Of a stretch of 64,000 bases of DNA, positions 10,719-19,975 are shown in pieces. A program made the position numbers and the translations under genes. The stretch covers positions 2,232,001 to 2,296,000 of the forward strand of contig AP014718.1 in the NCBI GenBank assembly GCA_002370555.1, written 5' to 3'. The notes under the pieces were generated by a model. It searched no databases. It was given only the letters and a program-made list of their open reading frames with translations, and was not told the DNA's origin. The number at the start of each line of letters is the position of its first letter. Within the stretch, counting starts at the first letter, position 1. Source of the DNA: Arthrobacter sp. Hiyo4. GTDB lineage: Bacteria; Actinomycetota; Actinomycetes; Actinomycetales; Micrococcaceae.

Positions 10719-11563
10719 ATGACTGCCAGCGCTCCCGCCGCCTTGCCCGTGTCCGCCCCGGTCCCCGGCTGTTGCCGACGAGCATTTCTTCGTGGCAAAT
10801 GACGCCCCCCACTTCGGCTCCGACGCCGGCCGGTCCTGGACAGTTGTTGATTCCCCCTTCGGGGCGTCCCGTCCAAACGCCAACCACCCGGCCGGCCCGG
10901 GTGGGAGACCGGCACTGTGGTGGACCAGGCGTCATTCACCTTCCTGGCGCCGTCCGTCCCCCTCAACGTCTTCGGCATGGCGCACAACACCGGCGAGGCC
11001 GGCCGGGACCTCCGCCCGCAGGCCTTTCACAAGGCGGCATCGAGCGTGATCGGCCCGGATGACGCTATTGAGCTGGGCTCCACCGTGGGCCACGTGGACC
11101 CGGAAGCCGAACTGACCGTCGTCGTCGGGCGCACCGCCCGCGGCCTGACGCTGGAAACCGCCCGCAGCGCCATCCTTGGATTCACCATCGGCAACGATGT
11201 CACGGCCCGCGATCTGCAGAAGTCGGACGAACTGTGGGTCAGCGCCAAGAGCCAGGACACCTTCACCCCCGTGGGCCCCTGGATCGTGACGGACCTCGAC
11301 GACTCGGACCTGTCCATCAGCATCGCCCACAACGGCGCCGAACTTAAGGCCGCCAGCAGCGCCGACCTCGGCTGGAAGGTGGACGAAATCATGGTCTACC
11401 TGACGTCCTTCATGACCCTGCACGCCGGCGATCTCGTCCTCACCGGCTTCCCGGCGGAGTGTGCCCGCATCCACCCGGGGACAGAGTGGTGTGCCGCGTG
11501 GAGGGCATTGGCGAGCTCAGCAACCCGGTCAAGGCTGCGTCCTGGGAGGAACCCCCTGCCTGA
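10719..11563 (+). CDS. Fumarylacetoacetate hydrolase-family protein; three apparent frameshifts
   Basis: FAH superfamily enzyme of about 282 residues. The core is recognisable in FLAPSVPLNVFGMAHNTGE, ILGFTIGNDVTARDLQ, KSQDTFTPVGPWIVTD and LTGFPAE. The family hydrolyses or decarboxylates diketo-type metabolites at a divalent metal site. Reading breaks occur near 10768 (one base too many or two too few), near 10900 (a missing G, giving GWETGTVVDQ) and near 11479 (a missing G, giving PGDRVVCRVEGIGELSNPV). The stop is the TGA at 11561-11563. The start at 10719 follows AGGA-containing sequence but is less certain than the rest. The exact substrate is unknown. Confidence 0.78.
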
Positions 11564-11574
11564 CATGTGTCAGG
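11559..11574. promoter_or_regulatory. Perfect 16-bp palindrome between the FAH gene and GtrA gene
   Basis: CCTGACATGTGTCAGG: 7-bp arms CCTGACA and TGTCAGG around TG. It overlaps the FAH stop codon and ends eight bases before the GtrA start. Its size and symmetry suit a dimeric repressor site; a small terminator hairpin is the alternative. Confidence 0.45.
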
Positions 11575-11582
11575 CTTGACCC

Positions 11583-12074
11583 ATGGAAACCCCTGCTGCG
11601 CCCGCCGCCCAGCTGACGCAGCAGCCCACCCGCGGTGCGCCGGCCACCAAGCATTACCGCGGAATCTTCAGGTTTCCGCTGGTGCGGCAACTCCTTCGCT
11701 TCACCGGCGTTGGCATTATCTGCACCGCCACGTCCCTTGCGCTGTACGCGTTGCTCCGGCCTTGGCTTGGACCGCAGCTGGCCAACGCGGCCGCGCTGGT
11801 GCTGACGTCCTTGATGAACACGGCACTGAACCGCAGGCTGACGTTCAAGATCTCCGGACAGCGCCGGATGGCCCGCGACCACCTGAACGGGATGATCGTC
11901 ATCGCCGTGGCGCTGGTCATTACCGGCGGCAGCCTGGGCGTGCTCCATTGGCTGCACCCGGACGCCTCTGTGTCCGAGGAGCTCTGGACCACCACCCTGT
12001 CCGGCTTTGTGGCCACCGCCGTGCGGTTCACGATGCTGCGGCACTGGATCTTCCGCCGCGCCCGCCATATCTAG
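11583..12074 (+). CDS. GtrA-family membrane protein
   Basis: Small polytopic protein of 163 residues in the GtrA family, thought to move polyprenyl-linked sugars across the membrane for cell-wall or polysaccharide glycosylation. After a charged, Pro/Ala-rich N-terminus, four hydrophobic segments follow (about residues 38-58, 62-85, 98-120 and 132-150). The motif FTGVGIICTATSLALYALL and the basic block NTALNRRLTF between helices two and three are typical. The start is the ATG at 11583, and the sequence is intact. It converges with the cysteine desulfurase gene, with only eight bases between the stop codons. No glycosyltransferase is adjacent, so its partner is unknown. Confidence 0.85.
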   Translation: METPAAPAAQLTQQPTRGAPATKHYRGIFRFPLVRQLLRFTGVGIICTATSLALYALLRPWLGPQLANAAALVLTSLMNTALNRRLTFKISGQRRMARDHLNGMIVIAVALVITGGSLGVLHWLHPDASVSEELWTTTLSGFVATAVRFTMLRHWIFRRARHI

Positions 12075-12082
12075 CGGGAACG

Positions 12083-13238
12083 TCAGCTGCGGCCGAGGGT
12101 CCGGACACTCCCGACGGCGGTGCCCACAGCCGCCGCCGCCTGCACCAGTTCCTCGGAGGTCACGGTCGAAGTGAAACTGAACCGCACAGCTGTCTGCGCC
12201 ACCTCGGCGTTGTAGCCCAGCGCAGTCAGCACCGGCGACGGCGCGTCCGAGCCGGCGGCACACGCCGAACCGCTCGAACACACCACACCCTGCCGCTCAA
12301 GCTCCAACAGCACGGATTCACCGCTGGTGCCGGGAAGCAGAACGACGCTACTGACGGCAGCCGTTCCGTGCGGTGTCCGGTGAGCAGGGCTCCAGGGACC
12401 GTATCCAGGATGGTGGCGATGAAGTGTTCGCGGAGCCCTTTAACCCGGGCGGCCAGCTCCGGCCGTTCGGCGTGCGCGAGCGTCAGGGCGGTAGCCAGCG
12501 CCACGGCTCCGGCCACATTTTCGGTTCCGGACCGTCGGCCGCGTTCCTGCCCGCCGCCGTGCACCAGGGGCTCGACTCGGGTCCGGCCGCGGACGTACAG
12601 CACGCCGCATCCTTTGGGTGCGCCGAGCTTGTGGCCGGAAATGCTCAGGGCATCCACGCCCAGCGCCTTGACATCCAGGGGCAGCCAGCCGGCGGCCTGG
12701 ACGGCGTCGGTATGGAACGGGATGCCCCTCGCGGTGGCCACTGCAGCCAGTTCGGCAACCGGCTGGATGGTGCCTACTTCGTTGTTCGCGTACATAATGC
12801 TGACGACGGCGGTTTCGGGCCGGAGCATGGCGGCGAGCGCCGTGGGCGCCACCCGGCCGGCGCTGTCCACGGGAACCACATCAACGGCGAAGCCGTGGAA
12901 CCGCTCCAGGTACCGGGCGGATTCTTCCACGGCGGGATGTTCGACGGCGCTGATCACCACGCGGTTCACCGACGGTTCCGCAGCCTGCCGGGCCAAGGCG
13001 ATGCCCTTCACGGCAAGGTTGTCCGCCTCCGTACCCCCGAGGTGAAGGTGACCTCACCCGGCCGGCAGCCGAGCACCTTGGCCACGGCGGCGCGGGCGCC
13101 TGCGAGCGCCAACGCAGCGGCCTCGCCCAGCGTGTGATGGCTGGAGGGGTTGCCAAACTCGCCGCTCAGGTAGGGCCACATGGCCTCGAGGACTTCGCGG
13201 CGGACGGGCGTGGTGGCGGCAGCGTCGAGGAAGATCAT
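12083..13238 (-). CDS. Cysteine desulfurase (NifS/IscS type), last gene of the NAD operon; two apparent frameshifts
   Basis: PLP-dependent enzyme that takes sulfur from cysteine for Fe-S cluster assembly, about 385 residues. Visible landmarks are the start MIFLDAAATTPVRREV, the PLP lysine in ISGHKLGAPKG, the block GGGQERGRRSGTEN, and the active-site cysteine loop CSSGSACAAGSDAPS. Frameshifts near 13033 (restoring SGGTEADNLAVKG) and 12331 (restoring FPGTSGESVLLELE) are each one missing base. The gene starts 7 bp after the nadC stop. A NifS-like desulfurase next to nad genes is known in Bacillus and other bacteria, where it serves the [4Fe-4S] enzyme NadA, and the same role is likely here. Confidence 0.88.
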
Positions 13239-13245
13239 GGCCGAA

Positions 13246-14117
13246 TCAGCCGGCCCTCAGTTCGACGTCCAGGCCCAGGTCCAGGGCAGCCACGCTGTGC
13301 GTGAGGCCACCGATGGAGATGACGTCCACGCCCGCGGCCGCGATGTCCGCCACGGTGCCGAGGTTGACGTTGCCACTGGCTTCCACAATGGCCCGCCCGG
13401 CCACCTGCCGCACGCCGGCCCGGAGCTCATCGATGGTGAAGTTGTCCAGCATGATGGTGTCAACGCCGGCGGCGAGGACAGGCTCGATCTGCTCGGCACT
13501 GTCCACCTCCACCTCGAAGTGCGTGGTGTGCCCCAGCTGGGCCTTGGCCACGACCAGCAGGGCGGTGAGCTTGGCGGGGTCTCCGCCGGTCATGACGGCC
13601 AGATGGTTGTCCTTGGCCAGCACGGCGTCGGAGAGGCTGTAGCGGTGGTTGGCTCCCCCGCCGCAGCGCACCGCGTAGCGCTCCAGCACGCGCAGGCCGG
13701 GGGTGGTCTTGCGGGTGTCGGTGATGCGCGCTTTGGTACCTTCGACAAGCTCTACGAATTCCGCGGTCTTGGTGGCGATGGCGCTCATGCGCTGGACCAG
13801 GTTCAGCGCGACCCGTTCGGCCAGAAGCACGGAGCGGGCGCTGCCCCTCACCCGCGCGAGATGAGTGCCGGCGTCGAACGCTTCACCGTCTGCAAGCAGC
13901 AGCTTCACGTCCGTCTCCGGATCAATGAGCTTCATGGCGTCGCGGAACACCGTTCCACCGCTGAAGATGCCGGGCGCGCGGGCGTTGAGCACGGCGGTGG
14001 CCGGGCCTCCGCCGGGATCAGCAGCTGGGAGGTGATGTCACCGCTGGGCGCGTCCTCGGCGAAGGCCCGCTCCAGGATGTCCCGGACGGGTGCTGCGGGG
14101 AGGGTCAGGCTAGTCAT
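13246..14117 (-). CDS. nadC: Nicotinate-nucleotide pyrophosphorylase (carboxylating); one apparent frameshift
   Basis: Quinolinate phosphoribosyltransferase, which converts quinolinate and PRPP to nicotinate mononucleotide, CO2 and pyrophosphate. It has about 290 residues. Family segments include ERAFAEDAPSGDITSQLLIP at the start, TRKTTPGLRVLERYAVRCGG and HRYSLSDAVLAKDNHL in the middle, and VEVDSAEQIEPVLAAGVDTI plus GNVNLGTVADIAAAGVD near the end. A single missing G near 14005 breaks the frame; adding it gives AEARATAVLNARAPGIFSGG. The ATG at 14117 overlaps the end of nadB by 8 bases, so translation of the two is probably coupled. It is the fourth gene of the nrtR-nadABC-desulfurase operon. 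Confidence 0.93.
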
Positions 14118-15909
14118 TAACGAGGCTCGCTTTCCGGCTCATGGTGTAACGCTGATCAAAATCGTCGACGGCGGCATCCGCGGGAACGCTGTCGCTGCGG
14201 TAATGCGCCCCCAAGGATTCCCGCCGCTCCCGCGCGGCATGCACCAGCAGCTGCGCAGCCAAAAGCAGATTCGCGTCCTCATGCTCCCGAGGATCAGAGG
14301 AATCAGGAGTGTTCTCAGGGGGTTCGACGACGGCCCAGGAACCAAGAGTTGCCCCGCCTCCCTGAGCAACCCGCCATCACGCAGAACCCCAGCGTTGGCA
14401 GTCATCAACCGCCGAAGAGCAACCCGGGAAAACGGCCCGGAGAAGCAAAAGACGTTTCCACGGGCCCAGGTGCGGGGACAGTTTCAAACTGCCAGGAAAT
14501 GGGCGACGCGTCGGTAAGCATCACCGGCAGTTCCGGAGGTCCCGATAGCGCCGTTGTTGCGTGAGCGGCCGGACCGGCCGCCGAGCTTGCGAGGCGATCG
14601 CCGGTGCGAGGCGAGAGCGCAGGCGCCGAGGGATCTGTGGAACTGCCGGCCAGGAACGCAGCAACAGCCCGCCGCCCAAAGACAAGTCCCTCGAGTAGGG
14701 AGTTGCTGGCTAACCGGTTAGCCCCCTGGACACCGGTGCAGGCAACTTCCCCGGCAGCCAACAACCCGGCACGGAAGTCCGGCCGTAGAGATCGGTGAGG
14801 ACTCCGCCCATCCAGTAGTGCGCGGCAGGTGCCACGGGACGAGTTCGCGGGTCCAGTCGATGCCGGCTTCGCGGGTGCGTTGGGTGATGGTGGGGAACCG
14901 CTTGGCCAGGTAGCCTTCGCCCCGCCGGGCTTCGACCACTATCGCATCAAGGAAGACGTGCCCGTTGGGATCTCCAAGGGTCGCGAGGTGCAGGGCGATG
15001 CTGCGGGCAACGACGTCGCGCGGGCAAGTTCTGCGTCGGCGTGGTAACCGGGCATAAAACGTTCGCCGTTGGCATCCAGCAGGATGGCGCCTTCGCCGCG
15101 GACGGCTTCGGAAATCAGGAGCGGTTCGTTGCCGTTGCCGGCTGCCTCAAGGGCATCGGCCGGCAGCACCATGCAGGTGGGGTGGAACTGGAAGAACTCC
15201 AGGTCCGCCACGGCGGCTCCGGCGCGCCAGGCGAGCGCCAGCCCGTCGGCGGTGGCCACGGCAGGGTTGGTGGTTTGGGCGAACAGCTGGCCCGCTCCCC
15301 CGGTGGCAAGGAGTACGGCATCGCCGTGGACGCCGAGTGCCCGCCCGTCATGGAGGAAATTCACGCCCGCCACGCGGCCTTCGCTCTGCGACAAGGACGT
15401 GACCTGGGCGTGCCCCATGACCTGGATCCGGCCAGCGGCCTGCGCATCCAGGACGGTTCTGATGAGTGCCCTGGCTACGCCGGCACCGGTTGCGTCGCCG
15501 CCGGCGTGCAGGATCCGCGGCGCGGAATGGGCGGCTTCGAGCCCGAGCGAGGGGTCGCCGTCGTCGTCCATGTCGAAACGCACGCCGAAGCGTTCCAGGC
15601 CGGCGATATCCAGCCGGGCTTCCGTGCAGAGGACGCGGACGGCCTCCTCGTCGCAGTGCCCGGCCCGGCCTTCAGCGTGTCGGCGATGTGCGCGGCCACA
15701 GTGTCCCCGGGCGCGGGTTCGTCGAGGACGGCGGAGATGCCGCCTTGGGCATAGTACGTGTTGCTGTCCGCGAGCGCGCCCTTGGTCAGCAGCACCACTT
15801 CGGCGCCGGCGTCGGCGGCCAGCAACGCGGAGTACAGTCCAGCGATGCCGCTCCCGACGACGATCAGCCGCCGGGGTGCCGGACCACCGGCTGGGCTCTC
15901 TGCGCTCAT
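14110..15909 (-). CDS. nadB: L-aspartate oxidase; about six apparent frameshifts
   Basis: FAD enzyme that oxidises L-aspartate to iminoaspartate, the first step of de novo NAD synthesis, about 600 residues when joined. The N-terminal FAD motif [16 protein letters not shown], the block [16 protein letters not shown] near the middle and the C-terminal helical region [21 protein letters not shown] are clear. The frame breaks near 15670, 15010, 14838, 14773, 14433 and 14340. At each of the four most 3' breaks I could restore the family sequence by adding one G or C to a short run. Six breaks is the highest count for any gene here. The C-terminus ends at the TAG at 14110-14112, inside the nadC start region. 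Confidence 0.9.
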
Positions 15910-15962
15910 GTGGGGCTCGTTTCGATTTCCAGGGTTACAGGAGGTGGACTGGAGCGGAAACG

Positions 15963-17280
15963 CTACACAGGACGGGCGGCGAGCATACGCTCGAGCGCGA
16001 TCTTGGCGTTGTCCTGCACGGAATCGTCCACGCTGATGCGGTTGACGATGCGGCCTTCGACGAGTTCCTCCAGGACCCAGGCGAGGTAGCCGGGGTGGAT
16101 GCGGTACATCGTGGAGCAGGGGCAGATCACCGGGTCCAGGCAGAAGATGGTGTGCTGCGGGTATTCTGCGGCGAGCCGGTTCACCATGTTGACCTCCGTG
16201 CCGATCGCGAATGTGGTCGGTTCGGTGGCCGCTGCGATGGCCTTCTTGATGAAGTCGGTGGAGCCGGCTGAATCAGCGGCGTCCACCACCTCCATGGGGC
16301 ACTCGGGGTGCACAATCACGTTGACGCCGGGGAACTCGGCACGGGCCTTTTCGATCTGGCCACGTTGAAGCGCTTGTGGACGGAGCAGAAGCCGTGCCAG
16401 AGGATCACGCGTGAATCGAGCAGGGCCTGTTCGTCGTTGCCGCCCAGTTCCTTGCGCGGATTCCACATGGGCATCTGCTCCAGCGGCACACCCATGGCTT
16501 TGGCGGTGTTGCGGCCCAGGTGCTGGTCAGGGAAGAACAGGACCCGCTGGCCGCGTTCGAAGGCCCATTCCAGGACCACTTTGGCGTTGGAGGAGGTGCA
16601 GACGATGCCGCCGTTCCGGCCACAGAAAGCCTTCAGGGCGGCGGAGGAATTCATGTAGGTGACCGGAATGACCGGAACCCGCCCCCGGCGTCGGCCTCGG
16701 TACCGAAAATCTCTTCGAGCTGTTCCCAGCACTCCTCCACGGAGTCGGTGTCCGCCATGTCCGCCATGGAGCAGCCCGCGGCGAGGTTGGGCAGGATGAC
16801 GGCCTGTTCCGGGGTGGAGAGGATGTCCGCGGTCTCGGCCATGAAGTGCACGCCGCAGAAGATGATGGCCTCCGCGTCGGGCCGGGTGAGGGCGGCGTTG
16901 GCCAGCTGGAAGGAGTCGCCCACAAAGTCCGCGTATTGGATGACTTCGTCGCGCTGGTAGAAATGGCCCAGGATCACGGCCCGGTCGCCGAGCTTTGCCT
17001 TGGCCGCGCGGATGCGGACATCGAGCTCTGCATCGGTGGCGAGCTTGTATTCCTCCGGCAGCTGGCCCTGGCGGGCGTGGCGGCCGGGGCAACGTCCGCG
17101 CTCGAGGCGCCGGGCCGTAGGCGGGGCACCCGCGAGGGCTTCGGCGAGGTCGTATTCCCACGGACCCTTAGCGAGCGCCGGGCTGCAGGTGGATGCTGTT
17201 TTTCCTGCTGCCGCGCTTCGGGCCGCGCTTTCGGCCTGTTCGCGCGTGATCAGCTGGATGGCTGTGTTGACGCTGCTCAT
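15963..17280 (-). CDS. nadA: Quinolinate synthase A; two apparent frameshifts
   Basis: [4Fe-4S] enzyme that condenses iminoaspartate with dihydroxyacetone phosphate to quinolinate, about 439 residues. Cluster ligands are visible as the cysteines of AIIFCGVHFM, GGIVCTSSNAK and PVICPCSTMYRIHP. Other landmarks are VILGHFYQRDEVIQYADFVG and FFPDQHLGRNTA. Frame breaks occur near 16680 (restoring GRVPVIPVTYMNSS) and near 16366, each fitting one missing base. The ATG at 17280 overlaps the nrtR stop as ATGA, so the two are translationally coupled. The long N-terminal extension before the catalytic core is typical of actinobacterial NadA. Confidence 0.94.
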
Positions 17281-17996
17281 GGTGTGCTCCTGTTATCGGG
17301 GTCAAGGCCGGGACGGCCGGTGAAGCGGTAGAGACGTGGCGGGCGGTGCTTGCCGCCCTGGAGGTATTCGCCGGTTTCTTCGATCTCCGGCGTGGATTTG
17401 AGCTGGCGGCGGAAGTTGGCCGGGTCCAGCCGGGTGTCCAGGACGGCTTCATAGACCTCCCGGACCTGGGCGAGCGTGAAGTACTCCCCCAGGAAGTGGT
17501 AGGCCACGGAACCGTAGGCCAGCTTGTTCCGCAGGCGCCGGAGCGCGTATTCAACAATGGCGTTGTGGTCAAAGGCCAGTTCCCCCACCTTGTCTGCCCT
17601 GAACCACTTCACGTTCTCCGATTCGTCGGCCAGCGCGGCCTCGGTGGGCTGGACCAGCGCCCAGTACACGATCGACACCACGCGCTGGGTGGGTGAGCGG
17701 TGCAGCCCGCCGAATGCGTAGAGCTGTTCCAGGTAGCTCGGTGTGAGTCCCGTGGTGTCGCGGAGGTTCCGGGACGCGGCATCCTGCAGGGATTCAACAT
17801 GCGTCAGCGGTCCGCCGGGGAGTGCCCAAAGATCTTTGTACGGCTCTCGGATCCTGCGGACCAAGGGAAGCCAAAGCGTTGGCCGGCCCGAAGATTCGCT
17901 GGGCCGCAGGGCGAAGATGACGGTGGAGATCGCGAGCGAGGGGCGGCTGTGGCCCGCTCGGAGACGTTCGCTGAGCTGCTGTACACGGTCACTCAC
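17277..17996 (-). CDS. nrtR: NrtR-type Nudix transcriptional regulator of NAD metabolism
   Basis: NrtR family repressor: an N-terminal Nudix domain that senses ADP-ribose fused to a C-terminal winged helix, 239 residues, intact. The Nudix box region reads GGPLTHVESLQDAASRNL, with the catalytic REUXEE glutamates replaced, which is usual for regulators that bind rather than hydrolyse the ligand. The C-terminal half contains AYGSVAYHFLGEYFTLAQVR and FRRQLKSTPEIEETGEYL, matching the NrtR DNA-binding domain. The GTG at 17996 is the start. A perfect 15-bp palindrome lies 37 bp upstream. The gene leads the nadA-nadB-nadC operon, so autoregulation and repression of de novo NAD synthesis are the likely functions. 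Confidence 0.9.
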   Translation of the reverse strand: MSDRVQQLSERLRAGHSRPSLAISTVIFALRPSESSGRPTLWLPLVRRIREPYKDLWALPGGPLTHVESLQDAASRNLRDTTGLTPSYLEQLYAFGGLHRSPTQRVVSIVYWALVQPTEAALADESENVKWFRADKVGELAFDHNAIVEYALRRLRNKLAYGSVAYHFLGEYFTLAQVREVYEAVLDTRLDPANFRRQLKSTPEIEETGEYLQGGKHRPPRLYRFTGRPGLDPDNRSTP

Positions 17997-18032
17997 CCGC
18001 TCCCTGTTTCTGGGCTTGCCATCACCTAGTTA

Positions 18033-18047
18033 TAGTCAAATTGACTA
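18033..18047. promoter_or_regulatory. NrtR operator (perfect 15-bp palindrome)
   Basis: TAGTCAA-A-TTGACTA, perfect 7-bp arms around one base. Its core (GTCAA..TTGAC) fits the palindromes described for NrtR repressors. On the minus strand it overlaps a TATAACT that could be the -10 of the nrtR-nadABC promoter, so binding would block transcription. Confidence 0.82.
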
Positions 18048-18103
18048 GAACTGATTCTACGGCCACCTTCCTCTGATTCAAAATGTTTCGCCGCCCTGCG
18101 CGA

Positions 18104-18255
18104 CTGGACGAAGGCTCCTGGGGCGGGTCCCCGGAGACCATACTCCGGCCGCCTGGCGGCCGCGGCTTCGAGCAGGGGTCAATTCTGGCGTCCAGCGGCT
18201 TAGGCGGTAAATTCAAGTGGTCCCGCGGGGGCACCACCCCAACCCCAAGAAGGTT
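18104..18255 (+). ncRNA. Candidate structured leader RNA upstream of the amino-acid permease
   Basis: A closing helix CTGGACG (18104-18110) / CGTCCAG (18189-18195) encloses two hairpins: CTCC-T-GGGG with CCCC-GGAG (18115-18136) and CGGCCG/CGGCCG (18146-18162). Also inside is GACC (18136-18139) with GGTC (18177-18180). A further hairpin GTGGT/ACCAC (18218-18238 region) lies just before the start codon. This three-way arrangement looks like a cis-regulatory RNA. I compared it by eye with guanidine-I, glycine, ydaO and T-box elements and could not match any. The class is unknown, and GC-rich chance pairing is possible. Confidence 0.4.
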
Positions 18256-18262
18256 CACAGGC

Positions 18263-19630
18263 ATGACATCGAAGTCCACGGCAGTGCGGCCGGAATCCCA
18301 CCTCGGCCACTCCATGAAACCCCGGCAGCTCACCATGATGGGATTGGGCAGTGCAATCGGTGCTGGCCTGTTCCTGGGCTCAGGGGCCGGCATCCATGCC
18401 GCGGGGCCCGCCGTGCTGATCTCGTACCTGGTCGCCGGGACGCTCATCATCCTGGTGATGTGGGCGCTGGGCGAGATGGCCGCCGCGAACCCCACCAGCG
18501 GCGCGTTCTCCGTCTACGCCGAGCGGGCCCTTGGACAAACCGCCGGCGCCACGGTTGGCTGGCTGTGGTGGCTCCAGTTGGTGGTGGTCATCGCCGCGGA
18601 AGCCCTGGGCGCAGCAGGCCTGCTGTTCTCCGTCTGGCCGGTTGTCCCCGTCTGGGCGCTGGCACTCATCTTTATGGTTGTGTTTACGGCCATCAACCTG
18701 ACGGGCGTCAAGAACTTCGGCGAGTTCGAATTCTGGTTTGCCATCCTGAAAGTTGCCGCCATTGTGGCGTTCCTGGCCGTGGGGGCCGCCCTGCTACTGG
18801 GTCTCCTGCCCGATGTAGCTTCGCCAGGACTCGCTAACATCACCACTGATTTTGCCCCCGCCGGGCTTGGCGGAATCGCCACGGCATTGTTCGTGGTGAT
18901 CTTTGCCTTCGGCGGAACCGAGATCGTGGCCGTGGCCGCCGCCGAAACGGAGGACCCGGAGCACAGTGTGGGCCAGGCCATCCGGACGGTGCTGTGGCGC
19001 ATCCTGGTCTTCTACATCGGGTCGGTTTTTGTCATCGCGGTCGTCCTGCCGGTCTCCTCCGAAGGACTTGCCTCGCCATTTGCCGGCGTGCTCGACGCTG
19101 CCCGGATCCCGGGCGCTGGCACAGCGATCACCCTGGTTGCCGTCGTCGCTCTTCTCTCTGCACTGAACGCCAACCTGTACGGCGCGTCCCGCATGGTGTA
19201 CTCGCTCGCCGAACGCGGCGAGGCTCCACGGTTCCTGGCCAGGCTCAGCGGCGCCAGTGTGCCCATGGTGGCGGTGGGCGTGTCAGTGGCGTTCGGTTTC
19301 TTCGCCACGGTTCTGGAGCTGCTGTTCCCGGACCGGATCCTGCCGGCCCTGTTCCAGCTGGTTGGATCCACGTGCCTGGTGGTCTGGGGCACGGCCCTTG
19401 TTTCGCAGCTGATTCTCCGGCGCCGGGCGGACCGGGAAGATGCCGAACTTCCGCTGCGGATGAAGGGATTCCCGGGCCTGACTGTCTTCGGGCTCGTCCT
19501 CCTGGGCCTGATCTTCGCCGTCGGCTTCAGCGCGGATAGCAGCCGCGGACAGCTGCTGAGCACGTTCGTTCTGGTCGCCTGTCTCGCGGCGGCGTGCTGG
19601 CTCACCGCGCGCGAGCGCCAACCCAAGTAG
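18263..19630 (+). CDS. Amino acid permease (APC superfamily)
   Basis: Amino acid:proton symporter of the amino acid transporter (AAT) type, 455 residues with about 12 transmembrane helices, intact. The N-terminal signature KPRQLTMMGLGSAIGAGLFL with the unwound helix motif GSAIGAGLF, then GEMAAANPTSGAFSVYAERAL and the block FAFGGTEIVAVAAAETEDP are characteristic. The closest families are the GABA, aromatic amino acid or proline permeases, but the substrate cannot be fixed from sequence alone. The ATG at 18263 is chosen because homology starts there, although the frame is open from 18083. The leader upstream carries several hairpins that may regulate expression. A strong inverted repeat follows the stop. 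Confidence 0.92.
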   Translation: MTSKSTAVRPESHLGHSMKPRQLTMMGLGSAIGAGLFLGSGAGIHAAGPAVLISYLVAGTLIILVMWALGEMAAANPTSGAFSVYAERALGQTAGATVGWLWWLQLVVVIAAEALGAAGLLFSVWPVVPVWALALIFMVVFTAINLTGVKNFGEFEFWFAILKVAAIVAFLAVGAALLLGLLPDVASPGLANITTDFAPAGLGGIATALFVVIFAFGGTEIVAVAAAETEDPEHSVGQAIRTVLWRILVFYIGSVFVIAVVLPVSSEGLASPFAGVLDAARIPGAGTAITLVAVVALLSALNANLYGASRMVYSLAERGEAPRFLARLSGASVPMVAVGVSVAFGFFATVLELLFPDRILPALFQLVGSTCLVVWGTALVSQLILRRRADREDAELPLRMKGFPGLTVFGLVLLGLIFAVGFSADSSRGQLLSTFVLVACLAAACWLTARERQPK

Positions 19631-19633
19631 GTC

Positions 19634-19675
19634 GCAGCAGATGTCGCCATAAGCCCTCATAACGACATCTGCTGC
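19634..19675. repeat. 13-bp perfect inverted repeat after the permease gene (REP-like or terminator)
   Basis: GCAGCAGATGTCG (19634-19646) and CGACATCTGCTGC (19663-19675) are perfect complements separated by 16 bases that hold a direct repeat CATAA. It starts four bases after the permease stop. There is no U tract. Its size and composition suggest a dispersed intergenic palindrome; a terminator function is also possible. Confidence 0.6.
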
Positions 19676-19686
19676 TACCCAGTTGG

Positions 19687-19971
19687 GTGAGGGCGACCGT
19701 GCTTGAGTGGCTGGGTTCGCCCGGCGATCAGGTAGAGCGTAACCAGCCGCTGGTGGAGGAGGAATCCAGCAAATCCGCTGTTGAACTGCCCAGTCCGCAG
19801 GCAGGTAAAGTGGTCCGTATCTTCGGTGGGGCAGGCGACAGGATCAATGTCCGCGAACCCCTGATCGTATTCGAGGTGCCGGACAACACCGCCGGAATCA
19901 TGGGTACGGTCCCGAAGGATGAGGCACCGACGCGCCGGGTCCGCCTGAGCGCCGTACTTGATGAGGACTGA
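19687..19971 (+). CDS. Orphan lipoyl-domain protein, N-terminally incomplete
   Basis: About 94 residues matching a lipoyl/biotinyl attachment domain: TVLEWLGSPGDQVERNQPLVEEESSKSAVELPSPQAGKV, read in two parts, with the target lysine in SSKSAV (family consensus TDKAxxE) and the second half RIFGGAGDRINVREPLIVFEV. The usual first strand of the domain (a proline/lysine/glycine motif before TVLEWL) is not encoded in frame. CCCAGTTGGGTGAG just upstream could be its remnant after small deletions. The GTG at 19687 is only a nominal start. It sits 4 bp before an alpha/beta hydrolase gene, an order reminiscent of AcoC, where a lipoyl domain is fused to such a hydrolase. It could be a split or decayed gene. 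Confidence 0.6.
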   Translation: MRATVLEWLGSPGDQVERNQPLVEEESSKSAVELPSPQAGKVVRIFGGAGDRINVREPLIVFEVPDNTAGIMGTVPKDEAPTRRVRLSAVLDED

Positions 19972-19975
19972 CACC

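Noticed and set aside
14110..17280. nadA and nadB as true pseudogenes in an NAD-auxotrophic lineage
   Set aside because: Breaks of the same kind and density occur in atpD and murI, and family sequence resumes exactly after each one.
18104..18255. Permease leader as a guanidine-I, glycine, ydaO or T-box element
   Set aside because: None of the conserved core sequences of these classes could be located by eye.
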